Of a stretch of 64,000 bases of DNA, positions 1 through 12,124 are shown in pieces. The stretch is from Limnoperna fortunei (taxonomy: Eukaryota > Mollusca > Bivalvia > Mytilida > Modiolidae), in contig OX104113.1 in the NCBI GenBank assembly GCA_944474755.1, forward strand, positions 24,866,432-24,930,431. Reading direction: 5' to 3'. Under the pieces are notes generated by a model, which was given only the letters and a program-made list of their open reading frames with translations, did no database searches and had not been told where the DNA came from. The translations under genes were made by a program, and so were the position numbers. The first letter of the stretch is position 1; each line of letters opens with the position of its first letter.

Positions 1-90
1 TGGTTCCCTCAAGGTACTTTGGCTTGTTCTAAGGATCTGGGGAGCCTTTCAGGCACAGGGTCAGTTGGTTCCCTCAAGGTACTTAGGCCC
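1..90. repeat. Minisatellite edge, 65 bp period
   Basis: The motif TGGTTCCCTCAAGGTACTT occurs at 1 and again at 66, giving a 65 bp period. Only one full unit and the start of a second are seen, because the array is cut by the window edge. How far it continues to the left is unknown. Confidence 0.6.
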
Positions 91-410
91 ACTTTGTGCT
101 GATTAGACTTCAAACAAGGCTATCATGGAAAAATCCATGTTTCTGATTGGCTGAAATTGCTGAATGTGTTGTTAAATTCCATTTAAACAAAGTGAAATCA
201 CAAGACCAAATGAAGTTTAACTTTGGAGAAATAATGCATTGAGCTCCAGAAAATTTCCTCTTTCATCAAGACTGCCAGAATGCACAATCCTAATTGTGTG
301 ATCATCTATCAACCAGGTTATATTCTCTGTAAAAACTTGGAAATTACATCATTAGCTACGGATTATTTTATTTTATTTAGGGGAGGTTTTTTAAACTCAC
401 CTGAGCTATT
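91..410. other. Non-genic AT-rich stretch
   Basis: No open frame, splice-bounded exon, or repeat with a second copy in the window was recognised here. Confidence 0.4.
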
Positions 411-414
411 GTTA

Positions 415-985
415 TCATCTTCTTCTCAGAAACCACTTGGCTAATTGAAACCAAACTTAGCCATTATGTTCATTGGATGGACCTTTAGAAAGTTTGTGTT
501 TTTTATTTGGATTGAAAAACTTATATGGTTGCTAGTTTAACATAGGACCCTATGGGAAAAAAGTTTTAAAAGGCTTCTTCTCTGAAACCGGTTAACCAAT
601 CAAAACAAAACTAACTGGCAATATTGTTTGGATGGTCCGTTTTAAGTTTCTATTTTTTATGACAATTGGAAATTAAAAATGGCCGCCGACACAAGACTTC
701 GTTTAAAATTGGACCCTATAGGAAAAAGTTTAAAAGGCTTCTCCTATGAAACCGGTTAACCAATGGAAACACAACTTACTGACAATATTGTTTGGGTGGT
801 CTTCTTTAAAATTATATTTTTTTATTGGAAATTCAAAATGGCCACCACCACAGGACTTAGTTTAACATAGGACCCTAAGGGCAAATTTAAAAAAAAAAAT
901 CCACTTCTCTAAAACTGGGTTTGGATGGTCCTCTTTAAAGTTTATTGAAAATTACAGGACTTGGTTTAACATCGGGGAAATGCCA
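415..985. repeat. Diverged tandem repeat, about 155-166 bp period
   Basis: Four diverged units are anchored on CTTCTTCTCTGAAACCGGTT-like motifs at about 419, 574, 738 and 904. Each is followed by a weakly conserved TTGGATGGTC block and, in the middle units, by AAAATGGCCGCC and AGGACCCTA motifs. Divergence between units is high, so this is an old tandem duplication or a transposon with internal tandem structure. No coding potential is seen. Confidence 0.7.
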
Positions 986-989
986 TCTT

Positions 990-1938
990 TATTGCCTATA
1001 ATATCAGTTGAGCGATACATTCTCTTAAGAGCCTCTGGTTTATTAGTAATATTTCATTTCAATATTTAGGTTATGAATTAAAGTGAAAAACAGTTTTTAC
1101 ATTGCCAGATAATTATCTTCTGCCTATTTCATCATGTAGTACCTTTAATTCTGTTACTTATACCATTGTTACTATTTAAATAGCATGATCCTGGACTTAC
1201 ACCTGACTGCCACCCACATTTTCAGGGTGTCTGAAGGTAAATTGAAATGGTGTATATTTCAGCATTTTTTACCTTGAAATCAAGGTAATCAGCTGTTTAG
1301 TTGTTATCGCAGGTATCAGTGATCTTTTGTTTTGACTAACAGACAATGTTTATCCATAAGTTTAGTTGAGTTGTGTCAATTTTACTGATAGGAGAAGTGC
1401 TACTTCCTAACAAACATCAAATCTAAAATCATTGAAGTAAATTTCTCATACATTTTCTGGTGTTTACAGCCATTTTTCTATTTATAATGGTCCTGTTTAC
1501 AATCTCTGATTGTTCAAGTACAGAATATTTAGATGTATCCTCAAGGAACTTAGATTTTAATTAATATAAGAGGTTTATCAATGAAAGAATCACATATCTG
1601 TTAAATGCCTTACTGCACTTTTAAATTTTATCATATATCAAAGGTATCTATGTTTTCTCTGGATTCAGTGAAACATACACAATTTTTTGGCTGGAAATCA
1701 TAATTGGAGATTTACCTGTAGGAATGCAGCATGTTAAAATGTTCACCATAAGCCCATAAATCTTTTGCATATTGTTTTCAATTACTTTTAAATTTATTAA
1801 CAATTTAAAGCATGGTAGGTTTTATTAATTGTAATGTCAAATCCTTCCTCTTGTTTCTGGAGTATATTAATTAAAGGTACATGTCATCACTGTTCATACA
1901 GGCCTACAGAGCCTTAAAAAAGAAATATAAACTTCCTG
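990..1938. other. Non-genic AT-rich stretch
   Basis: I see no recognisable gene, RNA or repeat. Short A/T runs and stop codons are dense in all frames. Confidence 0.4.
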
Positions 1939-2612
1939 CATCCCACTGGATGGGATTACTTGGATTTTCAGACTAATGTCCCACTGGATGGGATTAGTTT
2001 AGATTCTATCAGTCTAACATCCCACTGGATAGGATTAGTTTGGATTCTGTCAGACTAACATCCCACTGGATAGGATTAGTTTGGATTCTGTCAGACTAAC
2101 ATCCCACTGGATAGGATTAGTTTTGATTCTGTCAGACTAACATCCCACTGGATAGGATTAGTTTTGATTCTGTCAGACTAACATCCCACTGGATGGGATA
2201 AGATTGGATTCTGTCAGACTAACATCCCACTAGATGGGATTAGTTTGGATTCTGTTAGAATAACATCCCGCCGGATGGGATTAGTTTTTATTCTGTCAGG
2301 TTAACATCCCACTGGATGGGATAAGATTGGATTCTGTCAGACTAACATCCCACTGGATGGGTTTAGATTGGATTCTTTCAGATGAACATCCCACTGGATG
2401 GGATGAGATTGGATTCTGTCAGACTAACATCCCTCTAGATGGGATTAGTTTGGATTCTGTCACTTATATCCCACTTGATGGGATAAGATTGGATTCTGTC
2501 AGAATAACATCCCTCTAGATGGATTAGTTTGGATTCTGTCAGACTAATATCCCACTGGATGGGATTACTTCAGATTCTGTCAGACTAACATCCCACTGGA
2601 TGGGATTAGTTA
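1939..2612. repeat. 41 bp minisatellite, about 16 copies
   Basis: The unit is CATCCCACTGGATGGGATTA followed by GTTTGGATTCTGTCAGACTAA. The anchor CATCCCACTGG recurs at 2018, 2059 and 2100, an exact spacing of 41. Units differ by a few substitutions (GATGGGATAAGATTGG, CTCTAGATGG) and small indels. Because 41 is not a multiple of three, the 63-codon open frame around 2327-2518 is a chance product of the array. Confidence 0.95.
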
Positions 2613-3410
2613 ATATTATGGGTTTTTAAGTAAAAGTTTTAATAACCTTATTGTATACAGCAGTCTTTTGTATAAGGTCCTTCTCACCAGAGCCACTCCA
2701 TAACCAAATGCCACATCACAAAATGTGTATAGTACAAATATCCCCTTTACTAGGCTACACCACTTTTGCAAGGCCACAATTTAAGAAGTGTTTTAATGTT
2801 TGATGGTATGCCTCCCAAGAGTACAGAATAAGCTGCAGATGATTGTAATCTGTGAAATTATTTAATTATTTTTATGTCCTGGAAAAAGTAAAATACTGTC
2901 CATGTCTATTTATACTACTAGCGAAACTATACTTATTTACATCCTTTATTCATGTATCTTAAATGCAAAATGATGTATAAACTGGTTCTATTACAATATT
3001 ACTGATTGTACAATCTAATGAGGTCGTATTGAATATATTACGACCTTGACCCAGTATATCTGGGCGTGGACACATGTTTGTAAGAAGCTGTGTCATAATT
3101 ACATGTGTTGATTAATTACTGCTAATTTATTCCATGTCTAACAAAATATTCCAATTAAAGGTGACATACATTTAAAACACCATCTAATTAAACAGCGGTG
3201 TTATGGCTATAAGCTAAATGTTTGGCGATGATGTGAGAATCCAATTTTTGTATGAAATCAGTTATTGTTTACATGTATTTTGAGCTTAAATTCATTTAAT
3301 ATTTCTTTGAAGTTAACTGTACAAAATATAGAAATGAAGTTTACTTACCTAGTATGGACCAACTAAGAAGCCAGAATTTGGCCATGTCAAAATTTAGAAA
3401 TAAGTATTGC
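2613..3410. other. Non-genic AT-rich stretch
   Basis: Single-copy-looking, AT-rich sequence with no supported gene or repeat. Confidence 0.4.
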
Positions 3411-3412
3411 TG

Positions 3413-3568
3413 TGTTCTCAGTAGATTTGCCACAAGTCCCTTTGAATTTTTTGCTATTAGAGTGATACACCTTTATTATCAACATTTCCAATTCTATCAG
3501 CTTGTGTACAAAGATATATCTCTCTAACAGCAAATTCAAAGGGACTTGTGGCAAGTCTATGTTCTCAG
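3413..3568. mobile_element. 138 bp MITE with 9 bp target duplication (MULE-like)
   Basis: The element is 3422-3559. Its left end TAGATTTGCCACAAGTCCC matches the reverse complement of its right end, TAGACTTGCCACAAGTCCC. Homology of the two arms continues about 48 bp inward through CTTTGAATTT and GCT.TTAGAG, with small indels. Identical TGTTCTCAG nonamers flank it at 3413-3421 and 3560-3568. A 9 bp duplication is typical of Mutator-like (MULE) transposition; that family assignment is inference. There is no room for a gene, so it would depend on transposase supplied by another element. Confidence 0.85.
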
Positions 3569-3697
3569 CAACATCAATGATGTCAGTGTGGAGAGCAGAC
3601 CAATTTCCTCTCATTTTTTTTTAAGCTAGGACCTTTTAAAGACACTAAATTATTTTGGATTTTACTTTTCTAGCTGTCTACTTATATCAGTGGAATG

Positions 3698-3912
3698 TCA
3701 ACACTAGGGTTAGGGCTTGTCTTAAGTCAAGTTGTGCTCGATTCCACAATCCAAATTGACGAGGATTGCCAGTTTTTCTGCCAAAGTTCTGAGACCTGTT
3801 TCACAAAAAGTCTTATTACTTAATGTCTTAATCCACCTATAAAACTGGATGCCATGATATAGCTAAAAAACCCTGAAATTGTTATAAAACCACTCAGACA
3901 ATCAAACAAAAC
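3698..3912 (+). mobile_element. Degenerate tRNA-derived SINE
   Basis: This is a decayed copy of the SINE seen at 5870, 12421, 38011 and 60831. It keeps GTCAACACTAGGG near the head, GATTGCCAGTTTTTCTGCC in the body and AAACTGGATGCCATGATATAGC in the tail. Roughly 45 bp between CCAAAG and the tail does not match the other copies and may be a replaced or inserted segment. The A box is not recognisable. Confidence 0.6.
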
Positions 3913-5869
3913 ACTTCAGGTGTATATTGTATTTGTTTTTACCATTTTGGAGTAGACACACACGTTTACCCTGGGAATAAATTTCAAACTGAAATTCTGT
4001 AACCATTATATAAGTATCAAGCTAAAGTGTTCTTACTATTGATATATAATTTTCCGAGATGGTAAAATGGATTGAAAATAAAACCGTCACTTTCAAAGTT
4101 AGATTTCAATAGTTTTTATAGTTTTAATTCTATTTAGGTTTCATTAATTAATTGTTCAAAATGTATTAGAATTGACTTTGTCCCAAATTTAAACCAAAAG
4201 AAGTAGTTTTAATAAACAGTTTTTTTAATTGTTTAGAATATAAACTTTAATATTTATTTTTAAGAAAAAGATTTTTTTTATGAAATGCTGTGTGGGGCTG
4301 CTTGTGTATCAGTTTCACTAACAATTTAATTCAAGATGTAAATAAATTATATAATCTTTTACTTTCAAACAAAGTTAAGAATTTTCTTTGTGAGATTTAT
4401 TTGTTTTGGTATTTTTACGTACACCCTAAAACACATTGTTGAAATTTCAGCCGCAAAACATATACACAGATACATACAAATGTTTCTGGTATTTACTTGC
4501 AGTCAAGTGTCCGATCGGTCAATTCAAAACTAGATATATAAATTACCATATTCACATACCAGCACAAAAGTTATTTGTTGAAGATTTTGTTTAGAGATAT
4601 AAATATTTTGTTTGTTTTTCTATTGATAGATTTTTGTTTGTGCCATCATTAAATCCCCTCCCTTTATAATGCTACTCGTTAACATATTGTGTTTGTGATA
4701 ACATTCGAGGGATAATATTTGTATAAGACTTTTATTAATATCAGTATTATGATAAAGAAGAGATGAAAAAATACTAAATCAATCATAATTAATCCGTAGT
4801 CATGATAAAAATCTTATTACTTCAATTGGTCAAGTATTTAACACCATTTTAATGAAATTGTGTCCTAACATCATATATAATTATTGGAATATAGAGTTGT
4901 TCCCCTTTGGCTGATAAATTGTCTAAAATGGAATTCCCTTTTTTTTTTTTTATTAAAATGGAATTGTTTGTAAGTTTAAGAGTTTTTTCTCTAAAAAAAA
5001 CTGGTCATATGAAACAAAATAAACATTGGGTCTGATCAAAAATAAAATCTTGCTCTTTTCAGTGTTTTATCTCGTAGATTTTCTAGTTACCAGGATGTTT
5101 AATGGTATGCTGCACATCATTTCAAGAATTTTTTTTTAATAGAATACCTGTCAGTTTCTTTAGTAAAAGTACAGTTTATTATAGATTTTTAGAATGACTG
5201 GTCTAGCAAAATATGTGCTACACACCTAAATTTCTTTCATAATACAGATGTCTAGGTGTGTCAAAAATTTCAGATTTTAATCGATGTAACACTTCATTTG
5301 AATTAAAACAATGCACACATATACCATGACATGTTTGTGGTGACTGAGGCTTATTTTGAGGGAACTTTGTTATTGTTACAGTTTTCTACCATTCATAAAA
5401 TTTGAATGTGGAAAATGTTGAAATCAATATGCATATTTTATGGAGTATTTGAAAAAAAAAGATATAATAAAACAATAGATAACATGTATACACAATTAAA
5501 TTTGTATCATTTTAGCTAATGAAAGGAATATTAACTTGTTTTGTGAGTTAATCGTATTATTTTGGTTCTATATTTAAGCAAAAAGATATTTTTTTAAGTA
5601 CATTCCTTACACAAAATTACTTTAACTTGTTTTGACTGTACTGACAGTTATGTACTTACATTGGCACTGTAGACTGTGATGCATCAAGTACACACCTGTG
5701 TATAGAATGTACTAATAATCCACCAACAACTAACCCCCCGTCACCCCACCCACTCCACCCCAGCCAAATTACACCAACACATCTCCTTTGATTGGTATTA
5801 AGATGAGCAGAACCTCACCAAATTAGGGTATTTCCTTAACCCACCTGTATTACTTACATCTCTACAGGT
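3913..5869. other. Non-genic AT-rich stretch
   Basis: About 2 kb of AT-rich sequence with frequent T runs and no supported feature. A C-rich patch at about 5734-5765 (ACCCCCCGTCACCCCACCCA) is low complexity. Confidence 0.4.
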
Positions 5870-6112
5870 GAGGCCACAGTGGCCAAGTAGTTAAGGTAGT
5901 TGGTCTACTATTGATCACGTGGTCTGTCAACACTGAGATTGGGGTTCAAGTTTCACTGCGAGCAGGGTGTACTCTACTCCCAATCTTAATTGACAAAAAG
6001 GATTGCCTGTTTTCCTACCGGGTGTTTTCTCTGGCTTCCTCCCCAATAAAAACTGGATGCCATGATATTCCTGAAAACTTGCTAAAAGTGGTGTTAAACA
6101 ATCAAACAAAAA
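5870..6112 (+). mobile_element. tRNA-derived SINE, near full length
   Basis: The head is tRNA-like, with an A-box-like TGGCCAAGTAGTTAAGG and a B-box-like GGGTTCAAGTTTCACTGC about 50 bp later. Then follow a GGATTGCCTG..TTTCCTACC body and a tail with AAAAACTGGATGCCATGATA and GTGTTAAACAATCAAACAAA. The layout (Pol III head, conserved 3' block, short A/C-rich end) fits molluscan V-SINE-type elements such as RUDI; the family name is from memory. An open frame crossing it is not a gene. Confidence 0.85.
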
Positions 6113-6536
6113 CTTATTTAATAACTCTATTCAGTAACTACAGACAAAAGCCTATTACAATCATTAAAGTACATGATGTAAATATACCAGTACAAACAAT
6201 TAAACAAAAATTCAGTAATTATAGCAGAATACAATATTATTTATTATTATATTTATAAAGTTATAACCATCCTAAAACTACAATAGAGGAATGGATTTCT
6301 ACTACAATTAACCTATATTTTTATAATTTACAAATGCTGTCTATTTTATATGTCTCTAAAATATCATCCACTATGGTGCCCATCCAGTCTTTCTACATTA
6401 TAACTAAAAATCCTATTAATATGGCACTTAGAGACATGCTGGGCAGCTCTGTGGATTGAACCTAGTCTCAGTACCTGGGGTTCACATGTGTTCATCTCTT
6501 TTCCCCCCATTGATTATGTAAACTTATTTTCATTGT
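6113..6536. other. Non-genic AT-rich stretch
   Basis: No supported feature between the SINE and the following minisatellite. Confidence 0.4.
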
Positions 6537-7711
6537 GAAAATCTCCCAGACCACAATATTATACCAAAAAATCCCCCAGACCACAATTTTATAACGGAAA
6601 CTCCTCTAGACCACAATATTTTACCACAAACTCCCCCAGACCACAATATTATACCAGAAACTCCTCCAGACCACAATATTGTACCAGAAACTCCCCCAGA
6701 CCATAATATTATACCAGAAACTCCCCAGACCACAATATTATACCAGAAAATCACCCAGACCACAATATTATACCAGAAAATCTCCCAGACCACAATATTG
6801 CACCAGAAACTCCCCCAGACCATAATATTATACCAGAAACTCTCCAGACCACAATATTATACCAGAAAATCACCCAGACCACAATATTATACCAGAAAAT
6901 CTCCCAGACCATAATATTATACCAGAAACTCCCCAGACCATAATATTTTACTAGAAACTCCCCCAGACCACAATATTATACCAGAAACTCCCCAGACCAC
7001 AATATTATACCAGAAACTCCTCCAGACCACAATATTATACCAGAAACTCCCCATACCACAATATTATACCAGAAAATCTCCCAGACCATAATTTTATACC
7101 AGAAACTCCCCAGACCACAATATTATACCAGAAACTCCCCAGACCATAATATTATACCAGAAACTCCCCAGACCACAATATTATACCAGAAACTCCCCAG
7201 ACCACAATATTATACCAGAAACTTCCCCAGACCACAATATTATACCAGAAACTTCCCCAGACCACAATATTATACCAGAAACTCCCCAGACCACAATATT
7301 ATACCAGAAACTCCCCAGACCACAATATTGTGTCTGAAAATTCGCCAGAACACAATATTATGTCTGAAAATCCCCCAGACCACAATATTATACCAGAAAC
7401 TCCCCCAGACTGCAATATTATACCAGAAACTCCCCAGACCACAATATTATACCAGAAACTCCCCAGACCTCAATATTATACCAGAAACTCCCCCAGACCA
7501 CAATATTGTGTCTGAAACATCCCAGAACAATATTATGTCTGAAAATCCCCCAGACCACAATATTATACCAGAAACTCCCCAGACCTCAATATTATACCAG
7601 AAACTCCCCCAGACCACAATATTGTGTCTGAAAATTCCCAGAACACAATATTATGTCTGAAAATCCCCCAGACCACAATATTATACCAGAAACTCCCCCA
7701 GACTGCAATAA
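6537..7711. repeat. 29-30 bp minisatellite, about 40 copies
   Basis: The unit is AGACCACAATATTATACCAG followed by AAACTCCCC; for example, unit starts at 7141 and 7170 are 29 bp apart. Variants have one extra C (30 bp). From about 7320 a second variant, ATTGTGTCTGAAAATTC, recurs in a higher-order pattern near 7328, 7350, 7505 and 7620. Open frames on both strands are products of the array. Confidence 0.95.
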
Positions 7712-8576
7712 AAAATTTACCATTATTCTATGACACTTTCCACCATACACAAGTATATAGTAAACATGACAGTAGCCAAACCACAAATATGCATGTTAAT
7801 TGTTTGTTCTTGTCTCACATAAAATCAATAAAAAATGCATAAACTATTGGTGCAATAACATAAGAAAGTGTATGTTTTGACAGTTTATGGTGACCATTTC
7901 ATCACCTCTGGTTAGTCATTTTCTATGTAAACCATAAACTTTGTATATTGGCACTGCATATAAACACTAGCTGAAGATTCCATGTTTAGACAGTCATTTG
8001 GTAAGATGGTTTGTATCATTAACAACTATAAACCATATCACAGACCTTTACACACCACTGGACAAGACATTGATGTGTCAAAATGTCAGCAGGTTTTATG
8101 GCTGTCCAGACATAAACTAATGTATAACATTAGAATTATAGGTGTATTGGGAGGTCATTAAAGATAGATAAAACTCCTTTGAACATTGTCTAATGGATAT
8201 TGCTATGAGAAGACCACCTTGGACCATTACTTACTGTTCCATACCCAACTGGTTTTTTTTTTATTATTTTAGTTTTGTGGCTCTTTAGACAATCTGTATA
8301 CAAGGAAGGAAAATATTGGTCTTACTGTAGTTTAGGATGAGTGTGTCTTCTCATGGGATATTACTGGAACCAGTACACAAATTTTATCAAAAAACATTTT
8401 TTTCAAATTGCTTAACATTTTAGAAACTTGTCATCGATAATACTGATATGGAAAACTAGAAAAAATGGTTTAGGGGATATATTGGCTTACATCCGCCTTT
8501 CTGGTTAAAATTCAAATAATATCCCCATGAAAGAAAGTTTGATAGTCAAAGTTTTCTGAATCCAATCTTTAACAAC
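7712..8576. other. Non-genic AT-rich stretch
   Basis: No supported gene or repeat. Confidence 0.4.
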
Positions 8577-8805
8577 TTGACTTCCAGGCTTAACACCAAA
8601 GTTTATAAGTTGTTATTTTTAAGATTGACTTCCAGGATTAACACCAAAGCTTATAAGTTGTTATTTTTAAGATTGACTTCCAGGATTAACACCAAAGCTT
8701 ATAAGTTGTTATTTTTAAGATTGACTTCCAGGATTAACACCAAAGCTTATAAGTTGTTATTTTTAAGATTGACTTCTAGGCTTAACACCAAAGTTTATAA
8801 GTTGT
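8577..8805. repeat. 48 bp minisatellite, 5 copies
   Basis: The anchor CTTCCAGG or its variant recurs at 8581, 8629, 8677, 8725 and 8773, an exact spacing of 48 bp. The last unit is short. The three central units are almost identical, while the outer two share GGCTTAACACCAAAGTTTAT, which suggests expansion from the middle. The unit length is divisible by three, so one frame stays open, but there is no other sign of coding. Confidence 0.95.
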
Positions 8806-10347
8806 TTAAGGTACCTTTTAATATGCAGAGTAGAACATTAAACTATTTGTGAACTATTATAAATATATCCCACAGTGATTTCAGACTTATTGCCTAATGC
8901 ACTTTACCTGTATAGGATAATGAGAAAAGCCAGGGTCAGGATATAAGGTCCAATAATTCCATTTTTCTCAGCCTGAGTAGATTTTAATTAGTATGCTTTA
9001 TGGCCATTAAATTCAGCCACTTGTAAACTGACCATTAAAACCAGTCATCCACTTATGTTTTTATGAGATGAAACATCAGATTATCAGTTTCTCTAGATGA
9101 CCATTAATGCGAACTGACTCATTCAGACAAATTTAACAAGATTTTTCCACGTTTTTAATCATCTTATTTGTCTAAGTTTGATGGCCAGTAAAGTAACATC
9201 AGCTGACTAATATGATAATAGAAGCAATGAAATTTTTAATGAGATCAAAGTATCCAGACATGTTATAGTAAATTTCTACCATAATACACAGTCTAGGTTT
9301 CAGATATAATAGTTATGGCACACTGCATTTTTTCAATATTTATATTAGGTTTATGGCAGAAAAGGGTGTTATATTGGGGCAGTATAAATTGTTTAGGTCC
9401 AGCTGAACCGAAATATATGTTTTACATTAATCTTGAGAATTGTTCCTATAAAAAAAGCTTTATCATGATATAGAAAGGAGGAGTAAATCAAACAGGTTAG
9501 CGAGTTCCTTGGGTTGTTTTTTTTCTTCTTTCTTAGTGTATTGACAAATCAAAATGTTACACATCACATGGCAGGGTCTGTACCTCCTGTAAGAACTTTG
9601 TATGAAAAGAAAAAAAAAATTGTATATAGATGTGAGTCTGATCAGGACATCATAATAATTGGCAAATTATATATCTATTTTTCAACAAGTGGCATGAACT
9701 ATGGTTTATAAAATTATGCAAGTTAATTAAAAGATATTTAACCTTTATTATTTTGTCAACAGGGAGAGAAAATCATTTATTGGCACTGGGAATGCGATAT
9801 TCATGAGAAAGGGAAAATTGTTACCTGACACGTGCGTTTTGTCACATGACCAGTCATGTAGAAGATAGATAATTATCTTGATGAACTTTTTTTTCGTACT
9901 AATTAAGCTTATCTAGTTTTTGTTATGATAACAAAATAAACTATAACCCAAGGAAAGAAAATGACATTTTAAAATTGATTATTAAAATTTTGGCATTTTT
10001 CATTCATAACGGTTTGAATTTTAAATGTCAAAACATCAATTATATTCATGTGACAAGGTTTATTTTTAAACTGTCTCTTCTCTCATAATTATCATATAAA
10101 ATGTTTCATACAATATATAGTTAAATGTTAATTACTGTTTATCGTTGTTCAAAGAGTAATTATCAAATATTCAAACATTTTCACTGAGTTTAGTGCAGTT
10201 GACATTAAAATATGTAATGATTTTGTTATAGAGCATGAAATAATTGTTTCCATGTGCTGTAAGTCTTCACAGGGTATATAAAAGATTTTTACAGTGGCTG
10301 TATATAAAATGTCAAAGATACCAAGGTTAACAAAAAATTTTTTCTTC
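8806..10347. other. Non-genic AT-rich stretch
   Basis: No supported gene, RNA or multi-copy repeat. Short T and A runs occur near 9516 and 9610. Confidence 0.4.
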
Positions 10348-10685
10348 ACCAGACGCGCGTTTCGTCTAATCAAGACTCATCAGTGGCGCTCAAACCCAAA
10401 CAATATGTGAAAAATCCAAATGATTAAGATGTAGTAGAGCTTATATCACCAAAATTCCAAAACGTTATATCAAATCCTGCTAAGGTTATCTACACCTTGA
10501 AATAGAAAAAACCTTAGAATTAAAATATTTGCTGAAATTTCTAGTCAGTAAATTTAGAAAATGAATTAATCACTGTTAGAATCGATGATTTTCCTGTCAG
10601 CACCGAAGTGTGACTACTGGGCTGGTGATACCCTCGGGGACTAACAGTCCACCAGCAGAGGCATCGACCCAGTATACTTCTGTCT
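10348..10685 (+). mobile_element. Mussel-type dispersed repeat (ACCAGACGCGCG family)
   Basis: It starts ACCAGACGCGCGTTTCGTCT and continues with AAGACTCATCAGTGGCGCTC. The right part contains CAGCACCGAAGTGTGACTAC, GGGCTGGTGATACCCTCGGG and CAGAGGCATCGACCCAGTA. I remember both blocks, in this order, as part of a very abundant repeat in Mytilus genomic and transcript sequences. Its transposon class is not evident here; no TIR or poly(A) tail was found. The CpG-rich ends contrast with the AT-rich surroundings. Confidence 0.65.
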
Positions 10686-11373
10686 AGTTTATGCAATAAT
10701 TAATACATCTTATAAGGTGAAAATGGTATCACTGTAATTAAAATCTACATTTTTGGTCAACCAAAAAAAAAAACACTACAAAGTTAGATTTTTTATGACA
10801 ATAAAAAAGTATGAATTGTTTTACAAATATGTACATACGTGTAGGTAATTGTAAAAGTTTGTATGATACAATGGAAGCAAATATTTAATGATCCACGTGG
10901 GTGTCAACATATACATTGTGTATAGTGTTCTATGACCTACGAAATGTTTGGATACAGAAAGGTCCTTTTTTTTATAGAAAGCGTTTTCAATTAAGTGTCC
11001 CAATTCAGTGTTCCTTGTAAAGAGTGCATTTTATTCAGTTATAAAATATTGTATGTTAGTACAACCCATTATAGGACAGTAAAATTGTCATTTGTATTGG
11101 CAGCTATTCAAATGATCTCATTTTAAAAGGTTATCTTCAATCTTGCAGCACTTGAACATTTTATAACATCTAACATCAAACTTGTATGTTTTCGGATGCT
11201 AATTAAGTTTGGTCTTTCCTAAAATTATTAAAGTAGGTCAGATTGAAAAGTTTATCCATTTGTGTGAAAATACAGTGTATAAAATTGTAACATTACTTTA
11301 TCAGTACACTGTAACTTGTCACAATGTTCTCATCATTAACAAATACACATGTACTGAAGTTAACAACTGCTTG
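10686..11373. other. Non-genic AT-rich stretch
   Basis: No supported feature. Confidence 0.4.
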
Positions 11374-11449
11374 CCTGGTTTGGGGTTCCAGTTTTGTTAC
11401 CTGAAATTTCCTTTCCTGGGTTTGGGGTTCCAGTTTTGTTACCTGAAAC
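11374..11449. repeat. 41 bp tandem duplication, 2 copies
   Basis: TTTGGGGTTCCAGTTTTGTT ACCTGAAA is present twice, starting near 11379 and 11420. The copies are almost identical, so the duplication is recent. Confidence 0.85.
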
Positions 11450-11493
11450 TTGATTTCCAGACAGTGACTTAGTTTAGTGTAGTTTTAACTTAT

Positions 11494-11553
11494 TTCATCC
11501 TCCCTAGTCAGGGGTTCTGAGTCCATGTTCGCTCCCTGACTTGGGAGGATGAA
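11494..11553. other. 60 nt hairpin-forming inverted repeat
   Basis: The left arm TTCATCCTCCCTAGTCAGGG (11494-11513) pairs with CCCTGACTTGGGAGGATGAA (11534-11553) at 19 of 20 positions, around a 20 nt loop. It could be a tiny MITE core or a transcribed hairpin such as a microRNA precursor. Nothing else supports transcription. Confidence 0.6.
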
Positions 11554-11904
11554 CTTGTTTTATTTCTGAATTGTTTATAAAGGGTATAACTAATCACAAC
11601 TGCAATATCTTTTCCATACAGTTATTTTTAATCTCACTAGTATTGGTGAAAGGGGAAAAAAAAGGATATGGGTGGAGGGGAGGTTATGAAAATGGTTTCA
11701 TCAATGAATTTCATCTTTCTCTGAATGACCTTTAACAATCTTGTATAGGTTATATAGCCATTCGTTGGATTCACCAATTATTGCTGTTTCATTTAACATT
11801 GGCATTGTATTTGCTTGTACATGAAATATTGCTTGCTTGATGTTAAATATAAATCGATGAATCAGTATATTTGTTCCTATATATAGATACTTTCTGACAG
11901 ACCA

Positions 11905-12100
11905 TCATGTAGCAATATCCCTTGTTACTGATCCACTATTGGCAGGGACCCACATCAGGTTGCGTTCTCGCCTTGCTACAGTGATAGCACAGCGATAATG
12001 TGACTGGTCATGAGTTTCCGATGATGCTGATCCACGTGTAAAGATTAATACTATTGGTACTACTGTACATAAATAATAGTTGTTATGTCTGCCATGTATG
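11905..12100 (-). CDS. Possible terminal coding exon, unidentified
   Basis: On the minus strand an acceptor-like TATTTATGTACAG (about 12066) precedes an open stretch of about 50 codons. It ends with RERNLMWVPANSGSVTRDIAT and a stop near 11905. Base composition is clearly less AT-rich than the neighbours. I do not recognise the protein and no adjoining exon was found. It may equally be a fragment of a mobile element. Confidence 0.2.
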
Positions 12101-12124
12101 ATTGGTTTGTAGTACAATTCATTA

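Noticed and set aside
5911..6258. 115-codon plus-strand frame
   Set aside because: Its first half is the SINE body and tail, and the rest is AT-rich sequence. Not a protein gene.
6537..7711. Regular short repeats considered as a CRISPR array
   Set aside because: Units are contiguous with no unique spacers, and the context is eukaryotic; it is a minisatellite.
10600..10680. GC-rich stretch considered as a tRNA gene
   Set aside because: No A-box/B-box spacing or cloverleaf could be drawn. It matches the right part of the mussel-type dispersed repeat.
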